Shown: positions 48,728-60,640, numbered from the stretch's first letter. The stretch is DNA of 64,000 bases from Aplidium turbinatum (GCA_918807975.1 OU964925.1:9152798-9216797); one strand, 5' to 3'. The notes: a model not told the origin generated them from the letters alone. Numbers and translations are program-made.

Positions 48728-48954
48728 TAGATCTCCGTTTTCTCCTTTCGGTTTATTGCTTTTTCTCCAGTTCTTCCTGCTCCTCATAACAAAAGTACCC
48801 AGAACTGCAGGATGTAAGTGTGCCTCAACATCGGTCAAATTGGTAACACAGCTCGATGCGTCTTTCTTGTCTTTCTTCAAGAGTTCTTTCGTCTGTGGCA
48901 CTTCATGGCAACATACACTTTCATTGGGCTGGGGCATAGATTCGCACTTGTGGC

Positions 48955-50263
48955 CAGGGGCGCCGGAAGCGGGGGGGCAGGGGGGGCGGATGCCCCCCCT
49001 GCCCTCAAATTTTTTGCAGATGGAGGGGCAGGGGGGGCAATGGTGCCCTTTTAAAGTCATGTAAGCAACTGCACATTTTGCAATATAACAATTTCTGCTA
49101 TTCGCTTTTAGCCTAATAATAATATTTACGGCAGAAAATTTTGCAACACAGTAGCCTATGAGACCTTAAAACTCGTTTTTTTTTCTAGAGCTCCTTCTCG
49201 GCGGCCAAATCTGCTTGCTTGGAGGCCAAAATACAAAATAAAAATAACGATAGCATAAGTAAATAAAATTTAACCTGCAACAATGCTAAAATGATCACTT
49301 AGCGTTGTTAAAATCTGGGCCTGGGCGACGTCCTATACAATAGAATCGTTGCACCACGCAATAACTGCTTTATCGGGATTGTAATCCAATAGGCCTACTG
49401 CGGGACCATCTAACGACACTCGCACGAGTGTCTCCAATGTGGCTGATTTTAAAGAAGTTCGCCACTCCCCTAGAATTCTTTTTAGCAACGAAAAACAACG
49501 CTCGACATGATTGTGTTGACGATGACGACAAGGTAATAAAATAAGTATTTCAATGATGTGAAGGACATTACTAAAAGAAGCATAATTTTTGCAAAATATG
49601 ATCAAAAAATGTTTTCCCCTTGGATGTCAACTAACCTAGTTCTCCTTTTTAACAACGATTCAATGTCCGACAACATCAAATCGACATAAAAACGACAATA
49701 TTGCCAGCCGATGTAAATTAGCACTTCAGATTAAGACTTTGTTGAAATAAACGTCGAGAATTACAAACAAGACTTACAGCGTTGGTGATCGCAGATGGAT
49801 ATATTCCATCAATAACAAATATCCCCGCACAATGCAACAGTGGCGATTATGACGCGCTGACCTAATTTTGCGTCACTCTTTGATACTACATATTTTCGAC
49901 AGTTAATCCACGATCATTCTATTGCGAAATGAAATATTTGGCTAGAAGAGACAGGCGGCCAAACTTGGCCGATTGTGGAGGTAGCACCGGTGGTCATTTA
50001 AGCACTACTTAGCGGCCATGGCCGCAGGCTGCTTTAAGGCTTGACAGTAGGTTACATCATTATAACATATAGCATGATGCCCTTCTTTGTATACCGGACA
50101 CTGTAGGCTATTATTACTCAATACATAGTGAGCTGATAGATTACAGTAGCATTACTGCTAAATCTTATCTTAAACCTTGAAAAAAAAAATTGCCTTTTAG
50201 TAAAAAAAAGTGCCCTTTTTTCGTAATCTTGCCCCCCAGTCAAAAATCGTTCGGGCGCCCCTG
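48955..50263 (-). mobile_element. hAT transposon (CAGGGGCGCC family) inserted in THAP ORF
   Basis: The ends CAGGGGCGCCGGAAGC and (reverse complement) CAGGGGCGCCCGAAC are flanked by a perfect 8-bp duplication CTTGTGGC at 48947-48954 and 50264-50271. The minus strand has a hAT transposase C-terminus at 49333-49605. It shares subterminal sequence with the MITE at 33271-33723. Confidence 0.93.
49333..49605 (-). pseudogene. hAT transposase C-terminal dimerisation remnant
   Basis: HNHVERCFSLLKRILGEWR, TLVRVSLDGPAVG and the DYNPDKAVIAW segment match the C-terminal region of ZNF862/KIAA1586-type hAT transposases. The rest of the transposase is missing, so this is a relic. Confidence 0.75.
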
Positions 50264-50538
50264 CTTGTGGCAAACGCACCACCTAGAGTTCCCAGCACGC
50301 CACTCATTGCTGGGAAGATCCAAATCGGGTTGGTGGTGTTAGCAAAATCATATCCAGTGAAGTGAAGGGAACATATATGACTAGTTTTGTAGGCCCATCC
50401 CACTTTCGAACACTTGAAGAAAACTTTGACTATTTTCTTCTCAGCACCGTGTTTTGTTTGAAAGCGCGAAAAGATAGCACACGTCTTTGTCACGACACTG
50501 TCACATAAACAGCAATTTGTAGGCATTACGTCAACCAT
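50264..50538 (-). CDS. THAP-type zinc-finger ORF, 5' part, cut by a hAT
   Basis: From ATG at 50538 (a second ATG gives MPTNCCLC) the minus strand encodes a C-x2-C, an internal W and ICSLHFTGYDF (C-x2-H). This is the C2CH pattern of the DNA-binding THAP domain found in transcription regulators and P-element transposases. After about 90 codons the frame enters the hAT of 48955-50263. On the far side (48946-48729) the minus strand continues with a Lys/Ser-rich segment in another frame (VPQTKELLKKDKKD, MRSRKNWRKSNK), ending at a donor-like GTAAGG. It could be a domesticated P-like gene or a host THAP gene. This allele looks disrupted unless the hAT is spliced out. Confidence 0.6.
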
Positions 50539-53173
50539 AACTTAAGGTACTGTTTGTGAGATACTGCTGCTACACTGCAAATGGCTATAGCCAGATTATG
50601 ACAAATAAAAAATTAGCAAAATTGTAGCCCTACAAGAGTTTAGAAAAACTGCAATTTCAATTGAATTGAGATGTTGTTTGATGAATATAAACTCAACCTA
50701 TTTGATCTAAACCTGATAATAATAATAAGTTGACTTTTTCATTTCGGTAATTCTCATTTTGCACATTCTTTAGACCAACAGAGCCCCACACATTGACGTT
50801 TTGCAGTAGTCGTACTATACCTTGCCAACTCACCACAGAGAAAGAAAGTATCCTTCCCACCCATGGTGACGTCACAGTAGTGTTGCCGTTTTTATTTTCG
50901 CAATTGAATGAGTGCCGGATTCGCCGAAAGTGAACGAAAGTTTATAAGCGTGTAACTTAGTAGCCTGTTGATATTTTTTACGATTTGCTGGTCAGGGAAG
51001 TTTGTTAGTGTCATCTCTTTGGTATCTTAGCTAAATTTAGCGAATTTATTTTTCTGTTAGAGGCACTTTAAACATGAAAACATCCTTCTCAATATTTCCG
51101 TTGATTTTAGAAAAGGCCAAATTCCAGCAATTGAGCTTCAACTTTTTCCACAAAATTTTCACTGAGTAAAATTTTCAGGCATAATAGGCTACTACTTAAC
51201 AGCATATCTATTATAAAGCATATGATAATTATCGAAATTTTTCCTCAAAAGTAAATAGCCAAAATAAGTAAAACGCATTTATCTCTAAAACACCTTTGTA
51301 GGAATTGGGCACTTCTTGAATTCACGCATTCAATAGAATGAAACCAGCAGGCAAGCACTGCGACAGAACTACCAAAGAGTTTATGTTCAGTTTAATATAT
51401 TATGTTAAATGCCGTGTGGTTGCTTGGTTTTATCTGTTTATAACTACCAAAGACACATACACACACAAATAACGTAAGCAACTACTGTAAGCAGGACTTC
51501 GACCAGACTGCAGTTCAAAATACATCACAACATGCATGGTCGAAGCGGTGTATATGAACAAAGGTAAAAGGCAGTCACAGGGTTTGCAGAAATCTTTATC
51601 ATCATTAAGGTAATTTTTCTGTAATACAAACAATTATCTTTAAAAAAAAGTAGGCTATCTGTTTTCAGTTCGTTATATACAGACAACGCCACTCAGCACC
51701 ATTGACAAATGACTTTGGGGAGCTTTTGGACACGAGCCCAAACTCTTTCAAGGTGGCCATGGTTTATGGAACAAATAGAACAACGCACGATCTTTAAAAT
51801 TCTGTTGTTTTCTTTAGAAATGTTGTGCTTGCTCTCATTGATACGTTTCCCAAATTAATCTCACAGCGCCCTTGACGTTAGTAACTGAGTAACTAAGCCT
51901 GCAGCAGAATGCTAGACATATTAATTTTAGCTGCGTTTTTATTTGCATTAAAAAAAAGTTTTCAATCATCACTGTCCTAGGACTTACCTTTGATCCATGA
52001 ACAACAATAACCTGCTTCAAAAACGCGATACCAACTGCAAGATACAAGCTTTCCAAATACATAATAGCCTACAAGCACTGCTGACCCAAGGAAATGTGCA
52101 GATAATTAGTAGCCTAGCTAAAGCTATTACACGTTAGTAGCGCAGTTGCTCAAGTAATGTGAAAAAAAAGCTAACTTAAAATTCTAACAAATCACACAGT
52201 TTATAAAATCAATTATTTTTGGCGCAAGCAATATAAATCTAAAGTAGGCTACGGTTATTTCATATATAATTTGCCTGCTATGAAAACGTCATCGATAATA
52301 AAAGCTCAGTTAGCTGAGTAGTCCCATGGCTACTAGCCTACCACTAGGTTATCTGAAACTGCCAGAATTAAATTCCAAAATAGTTTTTTGACATGATTTT
52401 TCATGTAAGTGCGTGTAGACTACATTTCCGATTTGACGCATGGCAGGCATAGGCTATAAAGGTAATAAGCATTTCTTTATTTTGATGACACTTCTCGATA
52501 ATTCTTCGTAAAAGCAGTATCTGAGTTTTATAAACGATTAAAATCTTTTTTGATTCCCAAAGCAGTTCTAATGCTTAAAGTTGCAAGCTAGCAGTTTTTA
52601 TTTGCAACTTTTCAAGTAGGTCTCGATCAGCAGCTTTTATACTAGAAATACTAATTTTCGATAGTCGCAATACCGTCTCCTTTTCGTTTGTTTATTTATG
52701 TGTCCATTCAGGGGTATTTTGAAAACCGGCTAATAACTTATTTCTTTGTAGCTGCGTCTACACACGGTAGCTAATAGTTTTGTACTGTTACTGATCAATG
52801 CTAGTTTGCAAAGTAAGTCAAACTGCTGCATGCGAGCTTAAAACTTTACAGCCATTCTGCACCTTATCCCATTATTTATTTTCTTGTGATTTTCTGCTGT
52901 ATTTGCTTACACCAGCTGCTCTTCAGCTTATAAATAAAATCATCATCACATCTCATCAAGAGCATGAAATAGCCTACAGAGATACAAGACACAATAGCAG
53001 TTGTAGACTAATAGTCTAAATAAAATGATAGTTAAATACGGAAACGAGCCGTAGATAAAAACACAAAGAGCAGCATGGTATCCATCTTGAACTCTGAGCT
53101 TTGCGCGAAAAAAAAAGCATAGAGCTCGTAAACAATGGTTTGTAGGCTACAAGCCTATTTTCTGCCATAAACC
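50539..53173. other. Spacer upstream of THAP ORF, no gene recognised
   Basis: AT-rich. A palindromic TGACGTCA (50867-50874) lies about 330 bp upstream of the THAP ATG and might be part of its promoter. A possible short exon on the minus strand near 51987-52035 (AG/GT-bounded, hydrophobic, VGIAFLKQVIVVHGSK) could not be assigned. Confidence 0.35.
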
Positions 53174-53433
53174 CAGTGCTGTATTCGAGGGTATACGGCG
53201 GTATACGCAGTACATATAGCCTACTCTCTGCTTTTTCGAGCAACTATAGTATACCCTCTGGATTTCCAAAAATAAACAATTTTGTACCTCTCGTCCAATT
53301 TTGATGTTGATAATTCATGTTATGGTAGAATAAAGATTAGTATTTCGCAAGTTGTGTATTATTTATCCTTTTAACAAATCTGACAGTAGCCTATACCCTG
53401 TGCTTTTTTTACGAATACACTAATACAGCACTG
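53174..53433. mobile_element. 260-bp hAT MITE
   Basis: The ends CAGTGCTGTATTCG and (reverse complement) CAGTGCTGTATTAG are flanked by a perfect 8-bp duplication CATAAACC at 53166-53173 and 53434-53441. The right half matches about 9260-9370. Confidence 0.92.
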
Positions 53434-53847
53434 CATAAACCTGTTATATTGACGTCATAAAATAACAATTTAGCCTACCCAGTACGCTGCAATACATCAA
53501 AGCCAAGGGAATGAAATCTGGCATATGTTTACGTACCGGTAAGCTACTGTACTGAAAAGAACAAACGTATGTGCACTATGAAAGAAGTGGTAACAATATT
53601 CTCTTTTTTGCAACATAGCGGAAACACTAACTACTGCTAGCTTTTCTTTTCTTGCAATAAGGCTATAATATGGTTTGGAAACCTTTAGGCTACTTATTGG
53701 TGAGTTTGAGCTTGCAGAATTCCAAATTGAATTATAGCCTAGCTACATAAGAACAGGAAACAATACTTTGGAAATGAACTGCTGCAACATTCTTTCCAAC
53801 GAAAAACGTTGGCTACAGCCCGCCAAAAAGGTTGCATTCTCAATGTC

Positions 53848-53945
53848 TGTCATGATTTTTTCTACTTCTTACCAGGAAAGAGACTTGGGAAAGATTAATG
53901 ACGTGGGTTATTGGGATATCAACCTGAAACAATCAAATGCTGCTA
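53848..53945 (-). repeat. Fragment of solo-LTR-like repeat
   Basis: It aligns with the start of 34373-34815 (TGTCA(C/T)GATTT, CTTACCAGGAAAGAGACTTG, AATGACGT) but diverges after about 100 bp. It is an old fragment. Confidence 0.55.
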
Positions 53946-54715
53946 TATCATCATGTTTCTTATGCTCATACATGTGCATGAAATTAATTTAAAAAACAAA
54001 GCTTTATTAACTATTTTATCTTCGTAGGATAATGAGCTAGGTACCATGTTGTGTATTTATTCTGCTATCTATAGGTTACTTAATATCATTGCTACAAACA
54101 CTTTATTTCTGTATGAAATCTGTAAATAGCCTAGTCCTAGTTTTTTAATGTGTGTGTGTGTATTAGTTTGTTCTTGTGATGTTGTTACGTTCAGTCGTGT
54201 TCTCAATCCTTCAACAATTGGCGCTCCAGTTGTTTCAGAAATGAGGAAACGACTGATTCTTAACTAATTCATCTACTTGTTAGTATCAGGTTTGGTGGCC
54301 GTGCCTAACTATATTTATCTATGCATATACTGTAGGCATGGCCGGATTAACCATTAGGCTAATAAGGCTATAGCCTTAGGCCCTGGAACAAGTCGGCCCT
54401 CAATTTTGTAATCTGATAGTGATACAGATCCAGTGCCAGTAGTACAGTACAGTTTTTGTTCAAAAACGAATGACTGAGTTGAGTCAATACATATAAAGAG
54501 CCCATTTCCAAAACCACGTAGGCTCCACTTTTACCGAAAATGAGTTTAGAGCAGGGCTTTTCAACCTGGGGGTCGGGAGCCGTTTTTAAGAGGTTCGCGA
54601 GGCGCTTGAAATTCCAGTGTATTGTTTTCAATTCTTTTTTGCCAGAAAAGATTAAAAACTGTGTTTTTTTTGCTATTGACCATTCCTCTACATGAGGTTA
54701 TTATATCGTTTAAGC

Positions 54716-56326
54716 CAGTGGTTCCCAACCGGGGGGGAATTAGCCACTAGGGGGGAATTTTACAATTTTCAAGGGGGAATTTGGCTATAGGATTGTAAAC
54801 CTTTTTAAGCCTAGTAAGTTGGCCAAGACTAGAGCATTAAGGAGGAAATTATTATTAGATTAACTCCAGATTATTCAAGCCACTGTGCAGTGCACTGACA
54901 TGGATGCAGACCGTAGGCCTACTTGTTTTTCATTTAAATACTCGATTGCTTTCAAAAGGAAACGTAACCAAGCGAGTGTTTGAGCTCAGAGACGAGTTTA
55001 AATTATTTTTTGACCTTTAAATAAAATTGGAATTTGTTTCATTGCTGAATGATGACAGATGGATTAGATTTCTTGCTTATTTGGTTCATATGTTTAGTCC
55101 ATTGGATAAAGTAAATCTGAAAATGCAAGGGAAAAACACCAATATATGGTGTTTATTCAATCGCCATCTCCGTTCAAAGCAGATTGCGCATCAACATGGG
55201 TTATCTGTAGGCCTATCTATGAGTCATTGACATATTGATACCATGTGAATTTACAAACTGTAGGTTACTGCTTCCTTCTGGCTCAAGGCAGGTTGGAAGA
55301 GAGTAGGCTAATTGATTTATGTCACTGTCATTAGAAGGTTGTCTTAAGGTACTATAGAAGGCTCTGCTGTCCTGGTCGCGAGGGGACTACGTTTTGTCTG
55401 GCCTCTACCTTTCGACCACCCTGGCTTGAGTGGCCCTTCCAAGAGAAGATGCCAGTACTGCACAGCATTATTTAAAGATGCTTTGGAAGCTTTCACCAGC
55501 AAGCTTGATAATTGAAAGAGAAAAGTTAGAATGAACAATTGAACATGTTACTATGTTTAATGAATTATCATCGGTGCTGGTTGTTGACGGCAAAGAACAA
55601 GTTCTTCCAGAGTTGAAAAAGAATTGATTTTGCAACATCTCACAGCAGCATTGGAACTGGAATCCATTCGATAATTTTCTGGAATTTATGATGATGCTCT
55701 TGATTTAATACGAAACTCATTCCCATTGTTGATGGAAAAACTTCCCGATAAATTGCAGGATGAATTTTTAGAACTCAAACGGATTCTTGCAAGAGACTTA
55801 TTCAGAGAAAAATCAATCACTGGATTTGGGCCATTAATGTGTAATTCCTATTCCAAAGTGGCAGAGAAGTATCTTTCCATTTGCTTCTACTTATCTATGC
55901 AAATCAGGTTTTACAACTCTTGCAAATGAAAACAAAAATTAGAAACAGATTAAACGTGGAGAATGATATTCTTTGTGCTCTTTCCAATACTCTTCCAGCA
56001 TTCATGAGTTATCGAAACGAAAAATCATAAGCTTCCCACAGACTATTAAATGCAATGACTCATAACTTTTAAATGTATTCTTTGAATAAAATACCTTTCA
56101 GCAACGTTGTTCATTAATTAAATTATTTTAGTACCGTATGAAAAGGGATATTAGGCTTACAGGCTAAAAAGCTTATTACTAGTGAAAGTTTAGTTTATTT
56201 TCCAAGACTTAGATTACAATATTAATGTAAACAAGTTTTTAACAAACTAAATTTATAGGAGGGGGGAATTTAAATTTGAATATCGACAAAAAGGGTCCAC
56301 TGGATAAAAAAGGTTGGGAACCACTG
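54716..56326 (+). mobile_element. hAT element C (CAGTGGTTCCCAACC), nested in B
   Basis: The ends CAGTGGTTCCCAACC are exact inverted repeats and are flanked by a perfect 8-bp duplication GTTTAAGC at 54708-54715 and 56327-56334. It carries a broken hAT transposase on the plus strand. Confidence 0.95.
54955..56030 (+). pseudogene. hAT transposase relic (ZBED5/SCAND3-type)
   Basis: Plus-strand pieces in order: RVFELRDE, then LAYLVHMFSPLDKVNLKMQG followed by KNTNIW; then FRNSFPLLMEKLPDK; then a C-terminal stretch with TLANENKN, KRG and CSFQYSSSIHE, the expected LALSNTLP position shifted in frame. The family's usual order is matched, but several stops and frame changes (for example before LEFVSLLND and after FTTLANENKN) make it dead. 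Confidence 0.7.
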
Positions 56327-57320
56327 GTTTAAGCTTTCAGAGTCAGACGTTGCAAAGGCTTCAACTATTGGAAAGCATTCGATATTTTTCACCAAGTTTT
56401 TGTACCTACGTTGTTTTGTGCAGGCTAAAGTTAACCAGTAACAACGCTATTGTAAAAAAGAAAAATTATACAGAATTCTTTCAAAATATAGATTTCTCAG
56501 TATAGTTTTCAATAGCATTGAAAAAAATTAGTGTCAATTATTTTGTTTAAAAGTTCTTTCAGCAACAGGTGCACGCATTGACAAACTTAATACTTAAAAA
56601 TACACAGCACCAACCATCTCACTGAAATTGATTTAAATAAATCTATAAAAGATTGCAATAAATTAAACGGTGAAAGTGCGAAAACGTAGATTATTCTCAT
56701 TATTTTTTCTCCTATTATCTAGCTAAGCTTGATAGAAAATGGAAATAACAATCGAAGGAAATGTAATAAAAGCCGTGATAACATCGCAAAAAACGTTTTT
56801 CGTTTCGGAAGTTTACGTTGGAACAGCAAAACTAAACATAACTGGATGTCGGCATGAATTAAGTTTGGTTAAATTTTGCATTAAATGTGCTTTTGTTGAA
56901 TACTTTTATGGGGTGGGGGGCGCGAAACTACATTGATTGCTCTGAGGGGGTCGCGATGGAAAAAAGTTTGAAAAACCCCTGGTTTATAGTGTCATAAGAT
57001 AAAGTATTACCATAGGTACCTACTATCCATTTTTTTCCTTCCAAAATCTTTTCCATCTGCTTCAAATTTGCCAATAAAATTGTGTTTGTTTCCAAAACCA
57101 ATTATGGCCATCATTAGCCATTTTTTCTGTTATGTTTATATTAGTTTGCAGTAAATAATTCCAATTTTTCATGTATGTATTTTTATTACTTTTAGTAGCT
57201 TGGTTTGTAAAATTAGACCCTTCTCTAGTAAACAGCCTTAGGCCTACGCTACAGTACCCTTAACCCGGCCCTGCATATAAGCTACCATAGAATTTGATCT
57301 TTTCATGCACGTCTTAAACC

Positions 57321-57891
57321 CAGAGATATACGTAGCCTATACGCCGCAAATTCTACGCCGTAGACTTGCGGCGTAGACTTTTTGTTTACGCTAACGCTTA
57401 CGGCCACATTTCTTGGATAGTTGTCGCTTGAGGCTACGCCGTAAAGTTTTTGCGGTATTATTAGCGTAGCCTATAGCGTCAACGTATACTTTTTAATGTC
57501 TTAGCTGTTGTTTGCATTTTTTTTTTATCAACTGTGAAATGTTTATCGCTACAACACGCCAATAGCCTACCTTCCAGCGCTGCAGTTGAAAGAATGTTTT
57601 CAATTGGCAAAGACATATTGGAACCAAAACGCAGCAAAATGTCCGATGAACACTTTGTTTCAGATGCTTGTGTTTCTTCGTGAAAATTCAAAATAAAACT
57701 TGCTTGTTTCGAGTGGTTTATACCGAGTGAATGTTTGGCACCTAGCAAACAAAATGAGTTTACCCTTGTGTATGCGCTGACGCCGCCAACTCTTTTTTAC
57801 AAGTTACGTTGACGCATACGGCGTATGGCTTTTCGAACGATTGCGTTTATGCTGATGGCGTCAATATTTTTTGTATGCGCGTACATCACTG
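57321..57891 (+). mobile_element. hAT element with transposase fragment
   Basis: The ends CAGAGATATACG and (reverse complement) CAGTGATGTACGCG are flanked by a perfect 8-bp duplication CTTAAACC at 57313-57320 and 57892-57899. Both flanks are dense in GCCGTA/TACGGC and GACGGCG-type words. The plus strand at about 57560-57690 encodes SAAVERMFSIGKDI and KMSDEHFVSDACVF, a hAT dimerisation motif. It is the same family as 58172-61087. Confidence 0.9.
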
Positions 57892-57904
57892 CTTAAACCA
57901 TTAA

Positions 57905-57996
57905 GGTTTTGCCACCTTTTGTTGGTTTTGTTACTGTATTTTTTTTCACAATATCATTTCCTCTGCATTCTGACAAAGAAAATAAATTGGATTGAA
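57905..57996 (+). mobile_element. LINE 3' end fragment
   Basis: TTTTGTTACTGTATTTT, then CATTCTGACAAAGAAAATAA and ATTGGATTGAATTG. It matches 19133-19215 in the opposite orientation. Confidence 0.65.
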
Positions 57997-58375
57997 TTGT
58001 CTGTTTATGGTTCAACAAAGCAAACTCTCTACCAAAGCTTTGTCATAAAACCTGCGTTTGACCTTGCGCACAAAAAAACTCATGATTAAAGGGCACTGGT
58101 TCGGCTCATCATTAAAGCAAGCCGAAAGAATCCTAACGAGTGTTTTTACCACCTGTGCACTGTGTGTAGGCCAGTGTTGTACGCGTCAATGAAATAAATT
58201 GACGGCGTCAGCGCGAATTGCCTAAAAATTTTACGGCGTAAAGTCACTGCGTAAGCTCTTAAAGAAATTGACGGCGTCAGCGCTAATTTCTAGCGTTATT
58301 TTAGCCAGGGTTTCTCTAAACGGAAGTATTTCAACCAAGTTTAGACTAATAATAGCTATAAATAAAGAGCAGGTT

Positions 58376-58987
58376 TTATGTTTTGAGACTGTATTGTAAT
58401 AGCTGCTTTAGCTTATAAAGCTTAGTTATTGCTTTGTAGAAACACAAGCATTTCAAAACGTAGGCTACATTTGTCTGACAATCTGCAAGTTTGGGACGCA
58501 TAATGTCCTTTCCAAGTGAGAACATGCGTTCCACAGCAGCGCTGAAAGGTATTGGTGTGTTGTATTTCAAAAACAAGTCTTGAAAACATTTACTCGGAAA
58601 GGTATCACTGTTCCAAGCGTGCTGTGATGGCTTAACATATATAAATCTTTTAACGAGGTCCACTGCACCAACATCGCTCTTTTTAAGGGCATAGAGCTCT
58701 TGAAATAAAGTACCTTCAACCAGCGCGATGACATTCATTGATTTTTCGCTTTCTCTCTCTGGTCCCTCGTTCTCGATACTGATCACGATATGAGTAATCA
58801 CCATTTGGCGGATGGACGACAAATGGCTCCTCGTGCATGTCGCAATCAATGTGCAAGGCCTCGCGTCGGGCTGCTTTGCGTCTTGACAGAATGTGCTGTT
58901 TTCATTATGGAATTTTGAGCGATGTGTTATTATCGGGTATTGACCTGAAGTAACCTTTGAATGAGAAATCTGTATTATGTAACGCAT
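58376..58987 (-). pseudogene. hAT transposase C-terminal part
   Basis: The minus strand encodes LVEGTLFQELYALKKSDVGA and the hAT dimerisation motif IPFSAAVERMFSLGKDIMRP, then KLADCQTNVAYVLKCLCF and a stop at 58376-58378. Upstream frames lose similarity, and the N-terminal BED finger and catalytic region are gone. It belongs to the element at 58172-61087. The neighbouring element at 57321-57891 holds a sister copy of the same motif on the other strand. Confidence 0.8.
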
Positions 58988-59197
58988 TTCCAGAATCGTC
59001 TGTAAGCATGCAAATCTGGAATGTTCTGTTGTTTTTTATAATTTCTGAGCGTCGTTTGTCATGACGTCATAAGGATGTTTACCCGTAGATGTCCGATTGC
59101 GAAATATTTATTATGTAAGAATCTTCTACCCTACGTGACCTTCTTTAAACTTCTTTGAGCTTCTGCTTGTTTACATTAATGCAACTTGACAGAACAA

Positions 59198-59735
59198 TGT
59201 GACATTACGTTACCTTTTCGAAGTTACTAGACGGAACAAACCTTTTATAAATAGTGGTGTAATTTGCATTATTTATTATGATTGAGTCGATTATTATGAT
59301 GAGTTGATTATTATGATGAGTTGATTATTATGATGAGTTGGTTATGAGAGATCATTGCTGTAATAGTAGCAGTTGGTAATAGAAGCAAAGATTATTGTTG
59401 ATCAAGAGTTGAAGTATTGAATACGAAAAAAGCAAAGTTGATGCTAATATAATTTCTGATTGAAATTAGAATCGTATGAGAAGCTGTGAGTGGATTACGT
59501 TAAACTCGATCAATAGTCGCAAGTATTGGAATCTATTGCTGTTTACTGTTACTTTGGTTAATTGCTGGAAGTGGTGAACCATTCGTTGGAGTCCTTCAAG
59601 CGTTTTTATATATCATTTCACCAGTAGAACTATCCGTGAATTTAATTGACTGCTTTTCGGTTATAACCCATTAAACTACGTCATTGAACCTTTCCAAGTC
59701 TTTTTCCTGGTAAGAGATAGAAAGAAATCGTGATA
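59198..59735 (+). repeat. Solo-LTR-like repeat
   Basis: It starts TGTGACATTACG and has a TATA box TTATAAATAGTGG at about 59243. Four units of GATTATTATGATGAGTTG lie at about 59290-59345, and the end is AGAAATCGTGATA. It is a plus-strand counterpart of 34373-34815 and a fossil with no internal region attached. Confidence 0.55.
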
Positions 59736-59749
59736 GTGCCCCATCCTGT

Positions 59750-60640
59750 GAGTATCATCTGCTTTCAACCAGATGAGAAACGAAATTTGTCAACAAAGAG
59801 CCTCCACCTGGACGGCACAGCTGCAAGGGGCAATTGATAAGTTCAGACGCCCCACCATTCTGCAGCTCAACATAGAAGGCTACACAACAAGCAAGACCAA
59901 AGTCGTGGAGCAGCTTGCTCATACCAACCGGGCACTCGTCATCTTCCATAAACAGCACCCTGCGCACAGTGACCGGATGCCTGCGTCCCACACCATTGGA
60001 CAATCTCCCCATTCTCGCTGGCATCCAACCTGCTGAGCTTCGTCGCGAAGAAGCCACTCTGTCCCTCGGTCGACAAGCACTGAAGCCTAACCATCTTCTC
60101 CACCACAAGATCTCTGCCTTCCCAAACGGGCACCCCCGCCGACTGAAATCAAGACACCCATTCGTGCCAGCCGCTCGGCTTCTGATTAACGAAGCTGATA
60201 AACAAGACATCTCTGCGGCTACTTGGGTGGACCATAAATGGAATTCTGAATGGAGGTCAAGCACCACCAGACTCCATTCATTCATCCCCGACGCCGACAC
60301 ACGCCCCATCGGTCTGACACTACAAAGACAGGCATGGGTGCACCTCAACCGTCTCCGTACGGGCGTCGGGCTTTTCCGCTCAACCATGCACCAATGGAGA
60401 ATGGCTTCTTCCTCCTCCTGTGAATGTGGTGCCGAGGAACAGACCGCAGACCACATCATCAATGACTGTACCATCTTCAAGCCACCTAACGGAGTGGAAG
60501 GTCTACGCGTCATGGATGATGAAACTAAAGACTGGCTGCTCTCTAGCAGTCTTCCAGTGTAGTCCGGGAACATCGTGAATCTGGGGTGGTAAAAGGATAG
60601 ACCCTCGGCCCCAGAAGCTCAGACGACGACGACCATTTGG
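59750..60640 (+). mobile_element. LINE (Jockey/CR1-like) with large internal deletion
   Basis: The first part encodes TILQLNIEGYTTSKTKVVEQ, the start of an AP-endonuclease domain. It then passes near 59945 directly to the polymerase C-terminus: TVTGCLRPTPLDNLPILAG, RLKSRHPFVPAARLL, and ECGAEEQTADHIINDC ending VMDDETKDWLLSSSLPV and a stop at 60562. Most of the endonuclease and all of the reverse transcriptase palm are missing. The tail is GACGACGAC. The long minus-strand open frame over 59755-60573 is antisense to this. Confidence 0.82.

Larger units (their letters stand above)
54552..56981. mobile_element. hAT element B (Charlie-like), nested in A
   Basis: The ends CAGGGCTTTTCAACCTGGGG and (reverse complement) CAGGGGTTTTTCAAAC with a GCGACCCCC subterminal stretch resemble Charlie-type hATs. 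An 8-bp duplication GTTTAGAG/GTTTATAG lies at 54544-54551 and 56982-56989, with one change. It is interrupted by element C. Confidence 0.87.
54337..57273. mobile_element. hAT element A (outermost of three nested hATs)
   Basis: The ends CATGGCCGGATTAACC and (reverse complement) CAGGGCCGGGTTAAGG are inverted and of the GGCCGGATTAA type also seen at 5222. No clean target duplication was found. It contains elements B and C; about 500 bp is its own sequence. Confidence 0.7.

Noticed and set aside
51987-52035. Possible tetraspanin-like exon on the minus strand
   Set aside because: Only about 16 hydrophobic residues between plausible splice sites; no neighbouring exon with a CCG motif was found.
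59755-60573. 272-codon open frame on the minus strand
   Set aside because: It is antisense to the LINE polymerase C-terminus, whose plus-strand protein has clear family motifs; the same antisense frame recurs at 1213-1527.
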